64,000 nt of DNA. It comes from REEB52 sp964626905. Lineage in GTDB: Bacteria; Chlamydiota; Chlamydiia; Chlamydiales; SM23-39. The DNA lies in contig CAZVHA010000002.1 of NCBI GenBank assembly GCA_964626905.1, positions 201,776 to 265,775 of the forward strand, in the 5' to 3' direction. This document shows, piece by piece, positions 32,613 to 42,138 of this stretch; position 1 is the first letter of the stretch, and the number at the start of each line of letters is the position of its first letter. Both the position numbers and the translations under genes were made by a program. Under the pieces are notes generated by a model. The model saw only the letters and a program-made list of their open reading frames with translations. It was not told where the DNA came from and did no database searches.

Positions 32613-34661
32613 TTGCCCCTTTTTCTGTATACTCCCAGCGTGGAAACCTGCCGACAAATCTCAAGCCAAGAGGAGAAGCATTTACTGCAAGTCCTTGAGG
32701 TTATGTACCTTACCCGTTTTATGGACGATAAAATGGGAAAACTCGTCCGTCAAAACAAAGGGGCGACTTTTCATTTATCGGTGACGGGCCATGAGATGAT
32801 TGGGGCTGTATCAGCTCTTTCTTTGACGAGGGGGCTCGACTGGGCCTATCCGTATTACCGAGATCGGGCTTTTGCGATTGGTCTTGGCTGTACAGTGCAA
32901 GATTTATTTGCGACGTTTTTAGCGAGGGAGATCCCGAACCATTCTGGGGGGAGGATGATGCCGGAGCACTTTTCGCAAAAAGAGCTCAGGATTCCGTGTC
33001 AATCAAGCGTAGTTGGGTCCCAATTTTTGCAGGCGGTGGGGACGGCGAAGTCGGCCTCTTTGCGCAATGCATCGGAAGTAGTTTATGTTTCTGGGGGGGA
33101 TGGCTCGACGTCCCAGGGCGATTTTCACGAGGCGCTCAATTTTTCCTGTATCCACAATCTTCCGATTGTTTTTGTGATTCAAGATAATGGCTGGGCGATT
33201 TCGGTGCCGGTTAAAGAGCAGACGGCGGGGGGAACGATTGCCCACATGGCGAAGGGGTATGCGGGATTAAAAGTGTTCGAAGTAGATGGGTGTAACTATT
33301 TGCAAACATCGGCAGCTCTCACGGCTGCGGTGGAAAAGGCCCGCAGCGGTTTTGGGCCGAGTGTGGTCGTTGCGAATGTTCCCCGTTTAGGGCCTCATAG
33401 CAATAGTGATGATCCGAAAAAATACATTGAAGAGGTCGAGCTTTTAGAGGCGGGGAAGCGCGATCCAATCATAAAATTTGAAGCAGATCTTTTGAATTGG
33501 GGCGTTTTGACGCAACAAGAGATCTCCGCGCTTCGACAAAAGGCGATGCAGGAAGTGGAGCAGGCGGCGCAAACGGCGGGGGAGCTCCCTTTCCCAAATG
33601 CGGCAAGCGCGGCGGATAAAGTATTTGCCCCTTTTGAGGTCCCCCCATCGATTGCGAGTGAACCCAAAGAGTCGGTTGTGATGATGGATGCACTCAATCA
33701 TGCCCTGATTGAGGAGATGGAGCGCGATGCAGGAGTCGTTGTATTTGGTCAGGATGTGGCTTGGGGCAAGGGGGGAGTTTTTGGAATTACCCGCACTCTA
33801 ACAGATCGTTTTGGACCCAACCGATGCTTCAACACGCCGCTTGCCGAGTCGACCATTGTCGGACTTGCGATCGGCCTTTCTCAGGATGGATTTCATAAAC
33901 CTGTCGCCGAGATCCAGTTTGCCGATTACTCTTGGACGGGGATGAATCAGATTTTCAATGAGCTCTCGAGTATTTACTACCGCTCGAATGGGATGTGGAA
34001 TTGCCCTGTTGTGATTCGAATGCCTTATGGCGGCTATATTCAAGGGGGCCCCTACCACTCGCAGAGCACAGAAAGCTATTTGAGCCATTGTCCGGGTCTT
34101 AAAGTGGTGATTCCGAGCAATGCTGCCGATGCAAAGCGGCTTCTCAAGACGGCTATTAGAGATCCCAATCCGGTGATTTTTCTCGAGCACAAGGCGCTCT
34201 ATCGCCAACGACTCTTCTGCGCAAGACCTGAGACGGGACCAGAGGAGTTTTTACCCTTTGGCCAGGCCGAAATTGTCCGCAGTGGCAAAGATGTGACCGT
34301 GGTTGGGTGGGGGATGACTGCTTTGATGGCAGCTACCGCCGCCGACCATCTCTTGCACAAGGGGATTTCAGTGGAGGTGATCGATCCGCGCACGCTCGTC
34401 CCGTTTGATTTCGATACGGTTTTGCGATCGGTCCAAAAAACGGGTAAATTGCTCATCGTCCATGAAGCTGCGCGCAACTGCGGTTTTGGAGCGGAAATTG
34501 CCGCAAGGGCCGCCGAAAAAGCCTTCTTCTACCTCGACGCCCCCGTCCAAAGAATCACCGGCAAAGATTGCCCTGTTCCCTACTCTAAGATATTGGAGGA
34601 GGAAGTTCTCCCTAGCCAGGAGCGTCTCGAGGCGGCTCTTTTTGCTCTTGCGCAATTTTAA
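32613..34661 (+). CDS. Fused E1 alpha/beta 2-oxoacid dehydrogenase
   Basis: The thiamine-diphosphate E1 of a 2-oxoacid dehydrogenase complex (branched-chain or pyruvate type), with alpha and beta subunits in one 682-residue chain. The alpha half (to about residue 340) has the ThDP motif GDGSTSQGDFHEALNFSCIHN (about 160-180). The beta half has VFGQDVAWGKGGVFGITRTL and YGGYIQGGPYHSQS. C. trachomatis has the same fusion (CT340, annotated as 2-oxoisovalerate dehydrogenase), of about equal length. The start is TTG 32613 after GGTGGGAA, or possibly GTG 32640. The last 50 bp overlap the convergent unknown gene. Confidence 0.9.
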   Translation: MPLFLYTPSVETCRQISSQEEKHLLQVLEVMYLTRFMDDKMGKLVRQNKGATFHLSVTGHEMIGAVSALSLTRGLDWAYPYYRDRAFAIGLGCTVQDLFATFLAREIPNHSGGRMMPEHFSQKELRIPCQSSVVGSQFLQAVGTAKSASLRNASEVVYVSGGDGSTSQGDFHEALNFSCIHNLPIVFVIQDNGWAISVPVKEQTAGGTIAHMAKGYAGLKVFEVDGCNYLQTSAALTAAVEKARSGFGPSVVVANVPRLGPHSNSDDPKKYIEEVELLEAGKRDPIIKFEADLLNWGVLTQQEISALRQKAMQEVEQAAQTAGELPFPNAASAADKVFAPFEVPPSIASEPKESVVMMDALNHALIEEMERDAGVVVFGQDVAWGKGGVFGITRTLTDRFGPNRCFNTPLAESTIVGLAIGLSQDGFHKPVAEIQFADYSWTGMNQIFNELSSIYYRSNGMWNCPVVIRMPYGGYIQGGPYHSQSTESYLSHCPGLKVVIPSNAADAKRLLKTAIRDPNPVIFLEHKALYRQRLFCARPETGPEEFLPFGQAEIVRSGKDVTVVGWGMTALMAATAADHLLHKGISVEVIDPRTLVPFDFDTVLRSVQKTGKLLIVHEAARNCGFGAEIAARAAEKAFFYLDAPVQRITGKDCPVPYSKILEEEVLPSQERLEAALFALAQF

Positions 34662-35136
34662 GGGGAGTTGGAAACAACTCTCGCTCGATCTCATCTTTTG
34701 GATCAGTAGTCCAATATTGGTTCCAAGAGATGTAGGCTTGGTTGAGGATCGAAGAAGGATCCGACCCATCCTTAGCACACTGCAATACAAGTAAAAAAGG
34801 ATAAAGAGCCTCTTTATAGACTTCAGAAATTCGCACCTTTGTTTTATCTACTTGAGTTGCGAAAAAAATAAAGTCCCCCTGATCTGTTCCAGGAAAGCAA
34901 AGTTTGTACCCTTTATCGACGAGGGTTTGGCACGGTTTTAATTGTTCTTCCACTTCGCGCAGCTTTTTCACAAAAGATTTAAGGACATTTCTTTGTTCAA
35001 TAAACTTCATTTTGGTTGTAGAAAGCGCTCTAACTGCCCTCTTGCATGCCTGTTTTGCCTCTTTTTGAATCTCATCTGTTTTCGCGCCCATAGAAATGAA
35101 ATTATTTTTCTCTTTAATATCCCAATAGCAACTCAT
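34612..35136 (-). CDS. Hypothetical helical protein
   Basis: About 174 residues from ATG 35136 (the frame stays open to 35187; ATG 35091 is another option). It is soluble and helical, rich in Lys, Glu and Gln, with several Cys and no recognised domain. Its 3' end overlaps the end of the fused E1 gene by 50 bp on the opposite strand, so the last 16 residues, Pro/Glu-rich, may be a by-product. It lies 9 bp downstream of another small unknown gene on the same strand and may form a two-gene unit with it. Confidence 0.55.
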   Translation of the reverse strand: MSCYWDIKEKNNFISMGAKTDEIQKEAKQACKRAVRALSTTKMKFIEQRNVLKSFVKKLREVEEQLKPCQTLVDKGYKLCFPGTDQGDFIFFATQVDKTKVRISEVYKEALYPFLLVLQCAKDGSDPSSILNQAYISWNQYWTTDPKDEIERELFPTPLKIAQEQKEPPRDAPG

Positions 35137-35195
35137 TTTCTTTACAAGTGGATGTTGAGAAGAAATCATGGGGTGAAGTATGCACAACTCAGCAA

Positions 35196-35549
35196 TTATT
35201 GAATATTCAAAAATCGTTTGAACTTTCTTTTGGAGAGCACTTGCAATTTTCCGATGGCTTTTGTCAGATTTGGGTGATAGGCCTCCTTCATTTTTTCGAA
35301 GCGAAGGAGTTTTTCTTGGATTTTAAAACGGGCGCACCGTTTGTCTGGCACTTTCAAACTATTTTTCTTTTCGACGAAAAATTCATCCATGTGGATGAGG
35401 TGTTGCAAGAGGCTTTCTTGTGTTTTTTGGAAATAGTCGATCTCCACTTCCGTCAGATCTTTTAAGTCGACATGTTCGATCGCCTCCGCATTGCGGATCA
35501 GCCGATCGAGCGTATGATCGATTTCGAGCAAGATGTCTTCGCCAACCAT
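35196..35549 (-). CDS. Small helical protein, unknown function
   Basis: A 117-residue, all-helical, charged protein, with no membrane segment or signal. The pattern (long amphipathic helices, EIDYFQKTQESLLQHLIHMDEFF) resembles FlgN-like or type III secretion chaperone folds, but no motif proves this. ATG 35549 has the Shine-Dalgarno GAGAGG 5 bases before. It is followed on the same strand by the unknown gene ending at 34612, as a chaperone gene might be followed by its partner; this is speculative. Confidence 0.6.
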   Translation of the reverse strand: MVGEDILLEIDHTLDRLIRNAEAIEHVDLKDLTEVEIDYFQKTQESLLQHLIHMDEFFVEKKNSLKVPDKRCARFKIQEKLLRFEKMKEAYHPNLTKAIGKLQVLSKRKFKRFLNIQ

Positions 35550-35643
35550 ATTCACCTCTCAATTCTTTCAATAAATGAAAAGCATTATTTTGTGAAACAT
35601 TTTTTGTTGTCTTAAAATGTTTTTTTCCGAAATAGATGGCTTT

Positions 35644-36843
35644 ATGGGGAAAGATTTTTCTTTTCTGACGGTTGTGCAATTTCTCGATGCGTTCAACGAG
35701 AATTATTTCAAATACTTGGTGATCTACTATCTGATTGTATTTGATGGGGAGCAAAGCACATCGATGATCACATCGATTGCGGGGGCGGCATTTATTCTCC
35801 CCTTCATTTTTTTCTCCTCTTTTGGGGGGGATTTTGCCGATCGATGGAGGAAGACGAGCATTATTTGCGGGACCCGATTTGCGCAAGTGTTTTTCATGAT
35901 TTTGGCCTGGTTTTTCGTGAAATTTCATGGGGGAGGATTGATTTATGTGATCCTTTTTCTCGTCGCAACGACTGCGGCGATTTTTGGTCCATCGAAGTAT
36001 GGAATTATCGCGGAAATTGTGACATCGAAAAAACTCATCAGAGCCAATGGAATCGTTGCCGCCTTAACCTATTTCGGAATTATTTTTGGCACCTCATTTG
36101 CCTCGTGGACCGATGCATTGTTCAAGCAAGATTATGTGGGGATGGTGGAGATTGCCCTTTTCATTTCTCTTCTGGGTTCGCTTTTGAGTTTGGGGATTTC
36201 AAAAACAGCCGTTGCGGCTCCCAATCAAAAGTGGTCTTTTTTTGTTTATAGAGAGATTGTCGAATCTTTGAGAGATATGAGGGGAAAGCCGGGAATGTTA
36301 ACGGCGATGTTTTGTTACAGCTACTTGCTTTTTTTAGGTGCCTATATGCAGATGAACATCATCCCCTACAGCATTGACACACTCAAAATGGGTGCAGCAG
36401 TGGGTGGATATCTTTTTCTCATCTTATCGGTTGGTTTGGGGGTTGGGGCTCTCATTGCATCGCGACTTTCGGGCACACTGGCCCACCTTCCCTGGTATGG
36501 ATCTGGAATGTCGGTCGGCTGTTATCTATTCACGCTATTTCCATTGCCGATTTGGCTCAACTTTCTTTGGCTGATTGGGATTGGGATTCTCGGAGGGCTC
36601 TTTCTCGTTCCGCCACAAACCTACATTATGGCAAAAAGCCCTGCAGCGCACAAAGGGCGCAATTTTGGAACGGCCAATTTTTTGAGTTTTGTTTTGGCAC
36701 TTTTCGCAGCGCTTCTCTTTTATTTTGTCAATGTCGTTCTCGGAGTTTCCCCTGGAGTTAGTTTTAGCTGGCTCGGCACTTTAAACCTCGGCGTCTCCTT
36801 CGCTCTTTTTTTTCTCATCAAAGAAAATCGGATCATTGAGTAA
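35644..36843 (+). CDS. MFS transporter, LplT-like
   Basis: A major-facilitator membrane protein of 399 residues with about twelve hydrophobic segments. The N-terminus FLTVVQFLDAFNENYFKYLVIYYLI resembles lysophospholipid transporter LplT and its relatives, which flip lysophospholipids to the inner leaflet for re-acylation. That substrate would suit a parasite that takes host lipids, but no acyltransferase gene is beside it. The first ATG of the frame is 35617; 35644 gives the more typical N-terminus. It is followed 12 bp later by the MBL-fold gene. Confidence 0.75.
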   Translation: MGKDFSFLTVVQFLDAFNENYFKYLVIYYLIVFDGEQSTSMITSIAGAAFILPFIFFSSFGGDFADRWRKTSIICGTRFAQVFFMILAWFFVKFHGGGLIYVILFLVATTAAIFGPSKYGIIAEIVTSKKLIRANGIVAALTYFGIIFGTSFASWTDALFKQDYVGMVEIALFISLLGSLLSLGISKTAVAAPNQKWSFFVYREIVESLRDMRGKPGMLTAMFCYSYLLFLGAYMQMNIIPYSIDTLKMGAAVGGYLFLILSVGLGVGALIASRLSGTLAHLPWYGSGMSVGCYLFTLFPLPIWLNFLWLIGIGILGGLFLVPPQTYIMAKSPAAHKGRNFGTANFLSFVLALFAALLFYFVNVVLGVSPGVSFSWLGTLNLGVSFALFFLIKENRIIE

Positions 36844-36855
36844 AATCCTTTCAGT

Positions 36856-37632
36856 ATGTTTGGATTTTTGCCTTTAGCATCAGGTTCGAAGGGGAATTGC
36901 CTCTATGTGGGAGGAAAAAAGGGGCGCATTTTAATCGATGCGGGGATTCCGATGACGGCTGTATTGACGAGATTGATGGAGGCCAAAATCGATCCGGGGA
37001 CAATTGAGGCGATTTTAGTCACTCACGAACATTCCGATCACATTCAGGGAATCGCCCTTTTGGCCAAAAAACTCAAAATCCCCGTTCTTGCCAATGCAGA
37101 GACGGCCAAAGGCATTTGCGCAGCAATCTCCGAACTCCCCAAATTTAAGATTTTTACAACCGGAGAGCCATTCCAATTTGGCGACATGGCGATCCATCCG
37201 TTTAGCGTCCCTCACGATACTCTCGATCCAGTCGCATTCACCATTCAAATCGAAAAGATCAAGCTCGGCATTTGCGCAGATTTAGGCCACGTCACATCGC
37301 TCATCAAAAAGCACCTTTTGCATTGCGACTACCTCTATTTAGAGGCCAACCACGAGCCATCGATGGTGCACGCATCCAATCGTCCGCAAAGTTTGAAGAA
37401 AAGGATTCTCGGCAAACAGGGACATCTCTCAAATGAGGAGTGTGGACGGCTTCTCAAAGAGGTATTTCATCCCGGTTTAAAACATGTGCATCTCGCGCAC
37501 CTCTCTTCAGAGTGCAATTCAGAAAAAATGGCGCTCGAAGTGGTGGCAAACATCTTAAAAGAGGAAAACTTTTCGGTGCCCCTCTCCATCGCCTACCAGG
37601 ACCGCCCCTCCAAGCCCATTTTTTGGGGATAG
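36856..37632 (+). CDS. MBL-fold hydrolase, WalJ/YycJ family
   Basis: A metallo-beta-lactamase-fold enzyme of 258 residues with the metal motif THEHSDH (about residues 56-62), a later H-D segment (PHDTLDPVAFTI) and LEANHEP. YycJ/WalJ proteins are putative 5'-3' exonucleases linked to DNA repair or cell-wall control in other bacteria. C. trachomatis has this gene next to ftsK (CT738-CT739), and here only one gene separates them. It lies 12 bp after the MFS gene and may share its transcript. Confidence 0.85.
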   Translation: MFGFLPLASGSKGNCLYVGGKKGRILIDAGIPMTAVLTRLMEAKIDPGTIEAILVTHEHSDHIQGIALLAKKLKIPVLANAETAKGICAAISELPKFKIFTTGEPFQFGDMAIHPFSVPHDTLDPVAFTIQIEKIKLGICADLGHVTSLIKKHLLHCDYLYLEANHEPSMVHASNRPQSLKKRILGKQGHLSNEECGRLLKEVFHPGLKHVHLAHLSSECNSEKMALEVVANILKEENFSVPLSIAYQDRPSKPIFWG

Positions 37633-37638
37633 AGGTGT

Positions 37639-38457
37639 CTACAAAATCGGAAGGGAATATCCGTCGTGGACCCATTCGATGGGGCAGGGAAGGGGTCTCG
37701 ATCTTGCGATCTCTTCCATCTCTCTCAAGTCCGAGTCTGAGTGTTTTGGGTCGTGGTGGGTGACGAGACATTTGCTGGGCCCAATTTTTTCAATTAGCTC
37801 GCACATCTTGTTCAAAGAGGAGTGGCCCCACCCCTTCTTGGATTTATATTCTTCGGATGTGTACTGCGCTTCGTGAATGAAAAGATCGACCCCCTTATAA
37901 AACTCGATGAAGCTCTTTTGTTTTTCAAAATCGATCTCGTTATCGGTGACATATCCGATCGTCATTTTTGGGGTTTTGATTTTAAAGCAATAAGAGTGAC
38001 CTGGATGGATCGTCTCGTGAAAATCGATTGTTAAATTTCCCAATTGCACCGGCTGTTTTGCCTTGAAGAGCTCGAAGTTGAGTTTTGCCTGAATTTGCGA
38101 GAGGTGAATCGGAAAAAACTCGAATGCGAGGAGATCTTCAAAGAGGTCTTGCGTCGATCTCCCCTCCGAATGAGGTGCCCAAATCGTCATGTTCACCTCT
38201 TTTCTATAGATCGGCTCGAAGAAGGGAAACCCATTGATGTGATCCCAATGGAAATGGCTCAGGAAAAGGTCGATTTTGTCAATTTTGGGCAATGCCAAGC
38301 CGAGGGGGCGAATTCCGGTACCGGCATCGAGGATGGCGATTTGCTCGCCATAGCGAATTTCAAGGGAGGGGGTATTGCCGCCAAAGTGGAGATAATCGAC
38401 TCCGCTCACAGGACAAGATCCCCTCGTGCCCCAAAACTTAAGGTACTTCGTCTCCAT
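37639..38457 (-). CDS. MBL-fold metal-dependent hydrolase
   Basis: A second metallo-beta-lactamase-fold protein, 272 residues, with SHFHWDHINGF (about residues 68-78), INFxETIHPGHSYCF-like metal and substrate segments (DFHETIHPGHSYCF) and a closing LVTHHDPKHSD. Relatives are annotated as cyclic-nucleotide or phosphodiester hydrolases (PhnP/RNase Z-like); the substrate is not evident. Its start overlaps the ftsK 3' end by 20 bp on the same strand, so it is probably expressed from the uppP-ftsK operon. It converges with the WalJ gene, 6 bp apart. Confidence 0.8.
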   Translation of the reverse strand: METKYLKFWGTRGSCPVSGVDYLHFGGNTPSLEIRYGEQIAILDAGTGIRPLGLALPKIDKIDLFLSHFHWDHINGFPFFEPIYRKEVNMTIWAPHSEGRSTQDLFEDLLAFEFFPIHLSQIQAKLNFELFKAKQPVQLGNLTIDFHETIHPGHSYCFKIKTPKMTIGYVTDNEIDFEKQKSFIEFYKGVDLFIHEAQYTSEEYKSKKGWGHSSLNKMCELIEKIGPSKCLVTHHDPKHSDSDLREMEEIARSRPLPCPIEWVHDGYSLPIL

Positions 38458-40723
38458 CCAGTTCTTCCTCTTCCATCAGGCCCGGCTGTGAAGCGCCCGA
38501 GTGGATCACTCTTCTTGGCCTTGCCCCTTCTTGAGGCCCAATCACCCCATTTTGCTCAAGCTCGTCCATCAAACTCGCCGCCCTCGCATATCCGATTTTT
38601 AATTTGCGCTGCAAAAAGGTGGTCGATGCGCTCTTAGATGCCGAGACGATGGTGAGTGCCTGTTCATAGAGGGGATCTTTTCCTTTGCTCTCATCTGCGC
38701 CCACATCCAACGAGCGAAAGGAGTCAAAAGAGGGGATCAGATAGTTTGTCGGACATTGCATGCAGATTTCTTGGACCACTCGGTTGATCTCTTCATCGCT
38801 GATGTAGGCCCCTTGTGCTCTTAAGAGTTGGGAAGAGCCGGGGGGTAAAAAGAGGAGATCTCCATTGCCGAGAAGGCTCTCTGCTCCTGTGTCGTCGAGG
38901 ATGATCTGCGAGTTGACCCTACTTGCCACTTTAAACGAAATGCGGGTTGGGATATTCGCTTTGATGATCCCGGTGATCACCTCACGCGACGGCCTTTGGG
39001 TGGCCAAAATTAGATGGATCCCAACCGCCCTTGCCATTTGTGCGATCCGGGCAATGGGCGTTTCGATATCTGCGCTCGACACCATCATCAAATCGGCAAA
39101 CTCATCGATGATCGCGACGATAAAGGGCATCTGTTCTGGAATCGGCATTCCGAGAGAATTTTCCCATTCCAGGTTGGGTTTTCTCGTGTTGAATGCGCCG
39201 ATATTTCTAAGACCGAGCTGTTTCAAAATTTCATAGCGCACCTGCATCTCTTTGACGAGCCATTGGAGCGCACCATAAGCGCCATGCGGTTCTGTAATAA
39301 CAGGGGCGATCATGTGGGGCAGTTTTGAATATTGGGTCAGTTCCACTTTCTTGGGATCGACCATGAGGAGTTTCACCTCTTCCGGGCGCGCATTCATCAA
39401 AATCGACATGACGAGGGTATTGATGCAAACCGATTTGCCCGACCCTGTCGCCCCCGCGATGAGACAGTGGGGCATTTTTGTCAGATCGGCAAAGACCCAA
39501 TCGCCGTTGATCGCCTTGCCCAAAAGAATCGGGATGCCGAGCCGCTTTTTTTGCTGGTAATAGAGGAGCATCTCTTTGAAGTTGACCTCTTGCGGATGGA
39601 GGGCTGGCACCTCGACTCCGACAGCTGCTTTCCCCGGAATAGGGGCGACAATCCGGATCGATTTGGCCTGCATGTTGAGTGCAATATCGTTTTCAAGCGC
39701 CTTGATTTTTTGCACCTTCACCCCAATCGATGGGTGCACTTCAAAAGAGGTGATGGTAGGACCGCTATGGATCTCCCCCACCTTCGCCTCAATGCCAAAA
39801 CTCTTCAGCGTCTCTTCGAGTACCGCCGCCTGGTGCATCAGCTCTTTTTTCAAGGTGGGCTGATCGATTTTCCGATTCGGATCGGAAAGAAGAGATGAGG
39901 GAGGGAGTTTATAAGTGCCGCTTAAGGTTACCATGAGACTTTTATTTGGGATCACCGTCACAGGCTCTTTTCTTAAAAGGGGAGCCTCTTTCTCTTTTTT
40001 AGCTAAAGGGATTTTTTCCTTTTTTTCAGCCTTTAATACCTCCACCAACTTTTTCGAAGGGGCTTCAGGCAAGTGGTTGATTTTGATTCCCGTGGCATTC
40101 TTTTTTTTCACAAAAAGGAAAACGGTTTTCGCCACTTTAGCCAAAGATTGGATGTAGCTAAAAAGGCGCATGCGACTCAAAAGTAAAAGAGAGACAATCC
40201 CAAAACTAAAAGAGAGAAGGGTCGTCCCTACAGGACTAAATGTTTTTTGAAGATGGATCCAAGGCAAATCGGCGAAGAGATAGTAGAAGGGAAATCCCCC
40301 CAAGTAATAGCGGGTGATTGTGTGGGGATAAGGAGAGCTCAAAACGAGTGTCTCAGAGAGGACTTTTCCATCCCAGTGGGCCGCTTTGAGCGGATAACTC
40401 TCCGCAAACACAGTGAGGAGCATGGAGGTGGATGAGAGCAAAATAGCAAAGTAGATGTGATCGGTGTACAACACCTTTTGCTTTTTCAAAAGGCGCACCC
40501 CCATCCAGAGAGAATAACAGGGGATCAAAAACGCGCCGAGGCCAAAGAGAAATTCAAGCCCCAAAGCGCTCAAATAGCCTAAAAATCCGAGGTAGTTGGC
40601 CTTCGGATACAAAAAAGAAAAGCTCCAAAGGGAGACGAGGGATAAAAATCCCAAAAGGGAGAAGAAGAGCCCTTGCGCTTCCGGATTAAAGGGGACTTTT
40701 TTCTTTTTAGCCATTTTAGCCAT
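38438..40723 (-). CDS. ftsK: DNA translocase FtsK
   Basis: The septum-located motor that moves chromosome ends apart during division. The product has about 761 residues. An N-terminal membrane domain of four or five helices is followed by a short linker (about 200-280, Lys-rich), then the alpha/beta motor with Walker A GATGSGKSVCIN and Walker B VAIIDEFADLMM, and a C-terminal gamma winged helix (RKLKIGYARAASLMDELEQNGVIGPQEG). Chlamydiae lack FtsZ but keep FtsK, which helps polarised division. The start is ATG 40723 or 40714; both lie at the uppP stop, implying coupling. Confidence 0.93.
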   Translation of the reverse strand: MAKMAKKKKVPFNPEAQGLFFSLLGFLSLVSLWSFSFLYPKANYLGFLGYLSALGLEFLFGLGAFLIPCYSLWMGVRLLKKQKVLYTDHIYFAILLSSTSMLLTVFAESYPLKAAHWDGKVLSETLVLSSPYPHTITRYYLGGFPFYYLFADLPWIHLQKTFSPVGTTLLSFSFGIVSLLLLSRMRLFSYIQSLAKVAKTVFLFVKKKNATGIKINHLPEAPSKKLVEVLKAEKKEKIPLAKKEKEAPLLRKEPVTVIPNKSLMVTLSGTYKLPPSSLLSDPNRKIDQPTLKKELMHQAAVLEETLKSFGIEAKVGEIHSGPTITSFEVHPSIGVKVQKIKALENDIALNMQAKSIRIVAPIPGKAAVGVEVPALHPQEVNFKEMLLYYQQKKRLGIPILLGKAINGDWVFADLTKMPHCLIAGATGSGKSVCINTLVMSILMNARPEEVKLLMVDPKKVELTQYSKLPHMIAPVITEPHGAYGALQWLVKEMQVRYEILKQLGLRNIGAFNTRKPNLEWENSLGMPIPEQMPFIVAIIDEFADLMMVSSADIETPIARIAQMARAVGIHLILATQRPSREVITGIIKANIPTRISFKVASRVNSQIILDDTGAESLLGNGDLLFLPPGSSQLLRAQGAYISDEEINRVVQEICMQCPTNYLIPSFDSFRSLDVGADESKGKDPLYEQALTIVSASKSASTTFLQRKLKIGYARAASLMDELEQNGVIGPQEGARPRRVIHSGASQPGLMEEEELDGDEVP

Positions 40724-41459
40724 GCAAATAGATCCAAGCAAAAAGGCCAATGGTTAAACAATACCAAGCCATGGGCCTCACTTTTCCAGTTTCATAAACC
40801 CAGAAGATGGCCCGAACTCCTAAAAGCCCAAGAGCAAATGCAGCCCAAAATCCCCCCACATAACAGCCCCAAGGATTTATCCGAGCCATTTCGCCCCTCA
40901 TAATTTCGAGGAGCTGGCCCCCTAAAATCGTCGGGATGGCGAGCAAAAAAGAGAATTTTGCAGCCTGCATCCAATCCCACCCACAGAGCCTCGCAGCGGC
41001 AATCGTCGAGCCGCTCCTAGAGATCCCGGGAATGAGAGCCATCGTCTGCATCATTCCAATACATAGCACATGTTGCCATTTTTTCTTCTCAATTACATCT
41101 CTTTTCTTCGCAGCGGCAAATAATAAAAGAGCGCTGACCATGAGGGCATAGCCCAAATACTGAGGCGCTGAAAGAGCCTCTCTTAAAGGTTTGAGAAAAA
41201 AATAGCCGGGAATGAGCGGGATAAGCGCAAGAAAGTAAAAGGATGTAACTTTGGGACTCTTCAACGTCTCCCAAATGTCTTTGCGCAAAACAATGAGTAG
41301 CGCAAACAAAGTCCCCGTATGACAGACGAGATCGAAGAAAAGATCGTCCGGAATCTGCATGAGCCATCTGGCGAGCTTGAGATGAGCAGAAGAGCTGATG
41401 GGAAAAAATTCGGTGGCCCCCTGCACAAGGCCGAGAAGAATCGCCTGAAAAAAAGTCAC
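40716..41459 (-). CDS. uppP: Undecaprenyl-diphosphatase
   Basis: Recycles undecaprenyl pyrophosphate to the monophosphate carrier for peptidoglycan and other envelope sugars. The 247-residue membrane protein of the BacA family has both active-site loops: GATEFFPISSSAHL (residues 15-28; the usual form is EFLPVSSTGHL) and PGISRSGSTIAAARL (about 145-159). Its stop overlaps the start region of ftsK, tying carrier recycling to a division gene. The Ser-Ser-Ala variant of the first loop is a conservative change. Confidence 0.93.
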   Translation of the reverse strand: MTFFQAILLGLVQGATEFFPISSSAHLKLARWLMQIPDDLFFDLVCHTGTLFALLIVLRKDIWETLKSPKVTSFYFLALIPLIPGYFFLKPLREALSAPQYLGYALMVSALLLFAAAKKRDVIEKKKWQHVLCIGMMQTMALIPGISRSGSTIAAARLCGWDWMQAAKFSFLLAIPTILGGQLLEIMRGEMARINPWGCYVGGFWAAFALGLLGVRAIFWVYETGKVRPMAWYCLTIGLFAWIYLHG

Positions 41460-41576
41460 AGCTCCGCAATATAGCTTTTTAAAGAGTTATTTTCATCCTA
41501 AAAACGAAACCTTCTGAGAAGGTTCTAGATTAAAAATATCAGTTTTGTATATAACTTCCACCCTTTGGAGGACTTT

Positions 41577-42059
41577 ATGACAATACGTTTGCTAGAAAAA
41601 TTTGTTAATGGACTTGCGAATGATGTATCTCTTTCGGTACAAGGCAAAGATCCAGAGGAACTCGTAGTGGAGAGAGTTAAGAATATTGCCATTGGCATTT
41701 TTGCCATTTTAAGTGTCATTATCACCTTGAAATTAGCCGTGGCTTTTTTTGCGGTAAAGAGTGCAGTTGCAGGATTACTACACTTAATCAGTATGACCTT
41801 TTTTGCAGTGATATCACACGATCTCATCCACTGGAATGTGAATCGGAACCAGTTGATCTCGATGTATGATCATGCGAGAAACGGTTCGCTCCTCCAATTG
41901 TTCTCTAGCGTGGGGAGGAATTTGAGTAATGGCATGGCTGCTTTCAGGAATGATATTCGCTTCGATCTTCAAAACACATGGTTGCTTGGGCCTATTGAAA
42001 AATGGAATCGCAATCAGCATCAGAAAGCGTTTACCTCCTTGTTTTCCTCCCCTTCTTAA
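41577..42059 (+). CDS. Inc-like membrane protein
   Basis: A 160-residue protein of no recognised family. A double hydrophobic stretch at about residues 37-81 (IAIGIFAILSVIITLKLAVAFFAVKSAVAGLLHLISMTFFAVI) has the bilobed shape of chlamydial inclusion-membrane proteins; both flanks are hydrophilic. ATG 41577 is preceded by a strong Shine-Dalgarno (GGAGG, 6 bases before), and an upstream ATG at 41565 is unlikely. It ends 3 bp before the tRNA-His 3' end. The Inc role is inferred from topology only. Confidence 0.65.
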   Translation: MTIRLLEKFVNGLANDVSLSVQGKDPEELVVERVKNIAIGIFAILSVIITLKLAVAFFAVKSAVAGLLHLISMTFFAVISHDLIHWNVNRNQLISMYDHARNGSLLQLFSSVGRNLSNGMAAFRNDIRFDLQNTWLLGPIEKWNRNQHQKAFTSLFSSPS

Positions 42060-42062
42060 AGT

Positions 42063-42138
42063 GGGCGACCGACGGGGCTCGAACCCGCGACATTTGGATC
42101 CACAATCCAACGCTCTAACCAGCTGAGCTACGGTCGCC
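42063..42138 (-). tRNA. tRNA-His (anticodon GUG)
   Basis: A complete cloverleaf on the minus strand. The acceptor has the extra G at -1 pairing with C73 (an eight-pair stem including G-1:C73). The anticodon loop is TTGTGGA (GTG) and the T arm is GCGGG/CCCGT. CCA is not encoded. Its 5' part overlaps the end of comEC by 24 bp. Confidence 0.95.
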
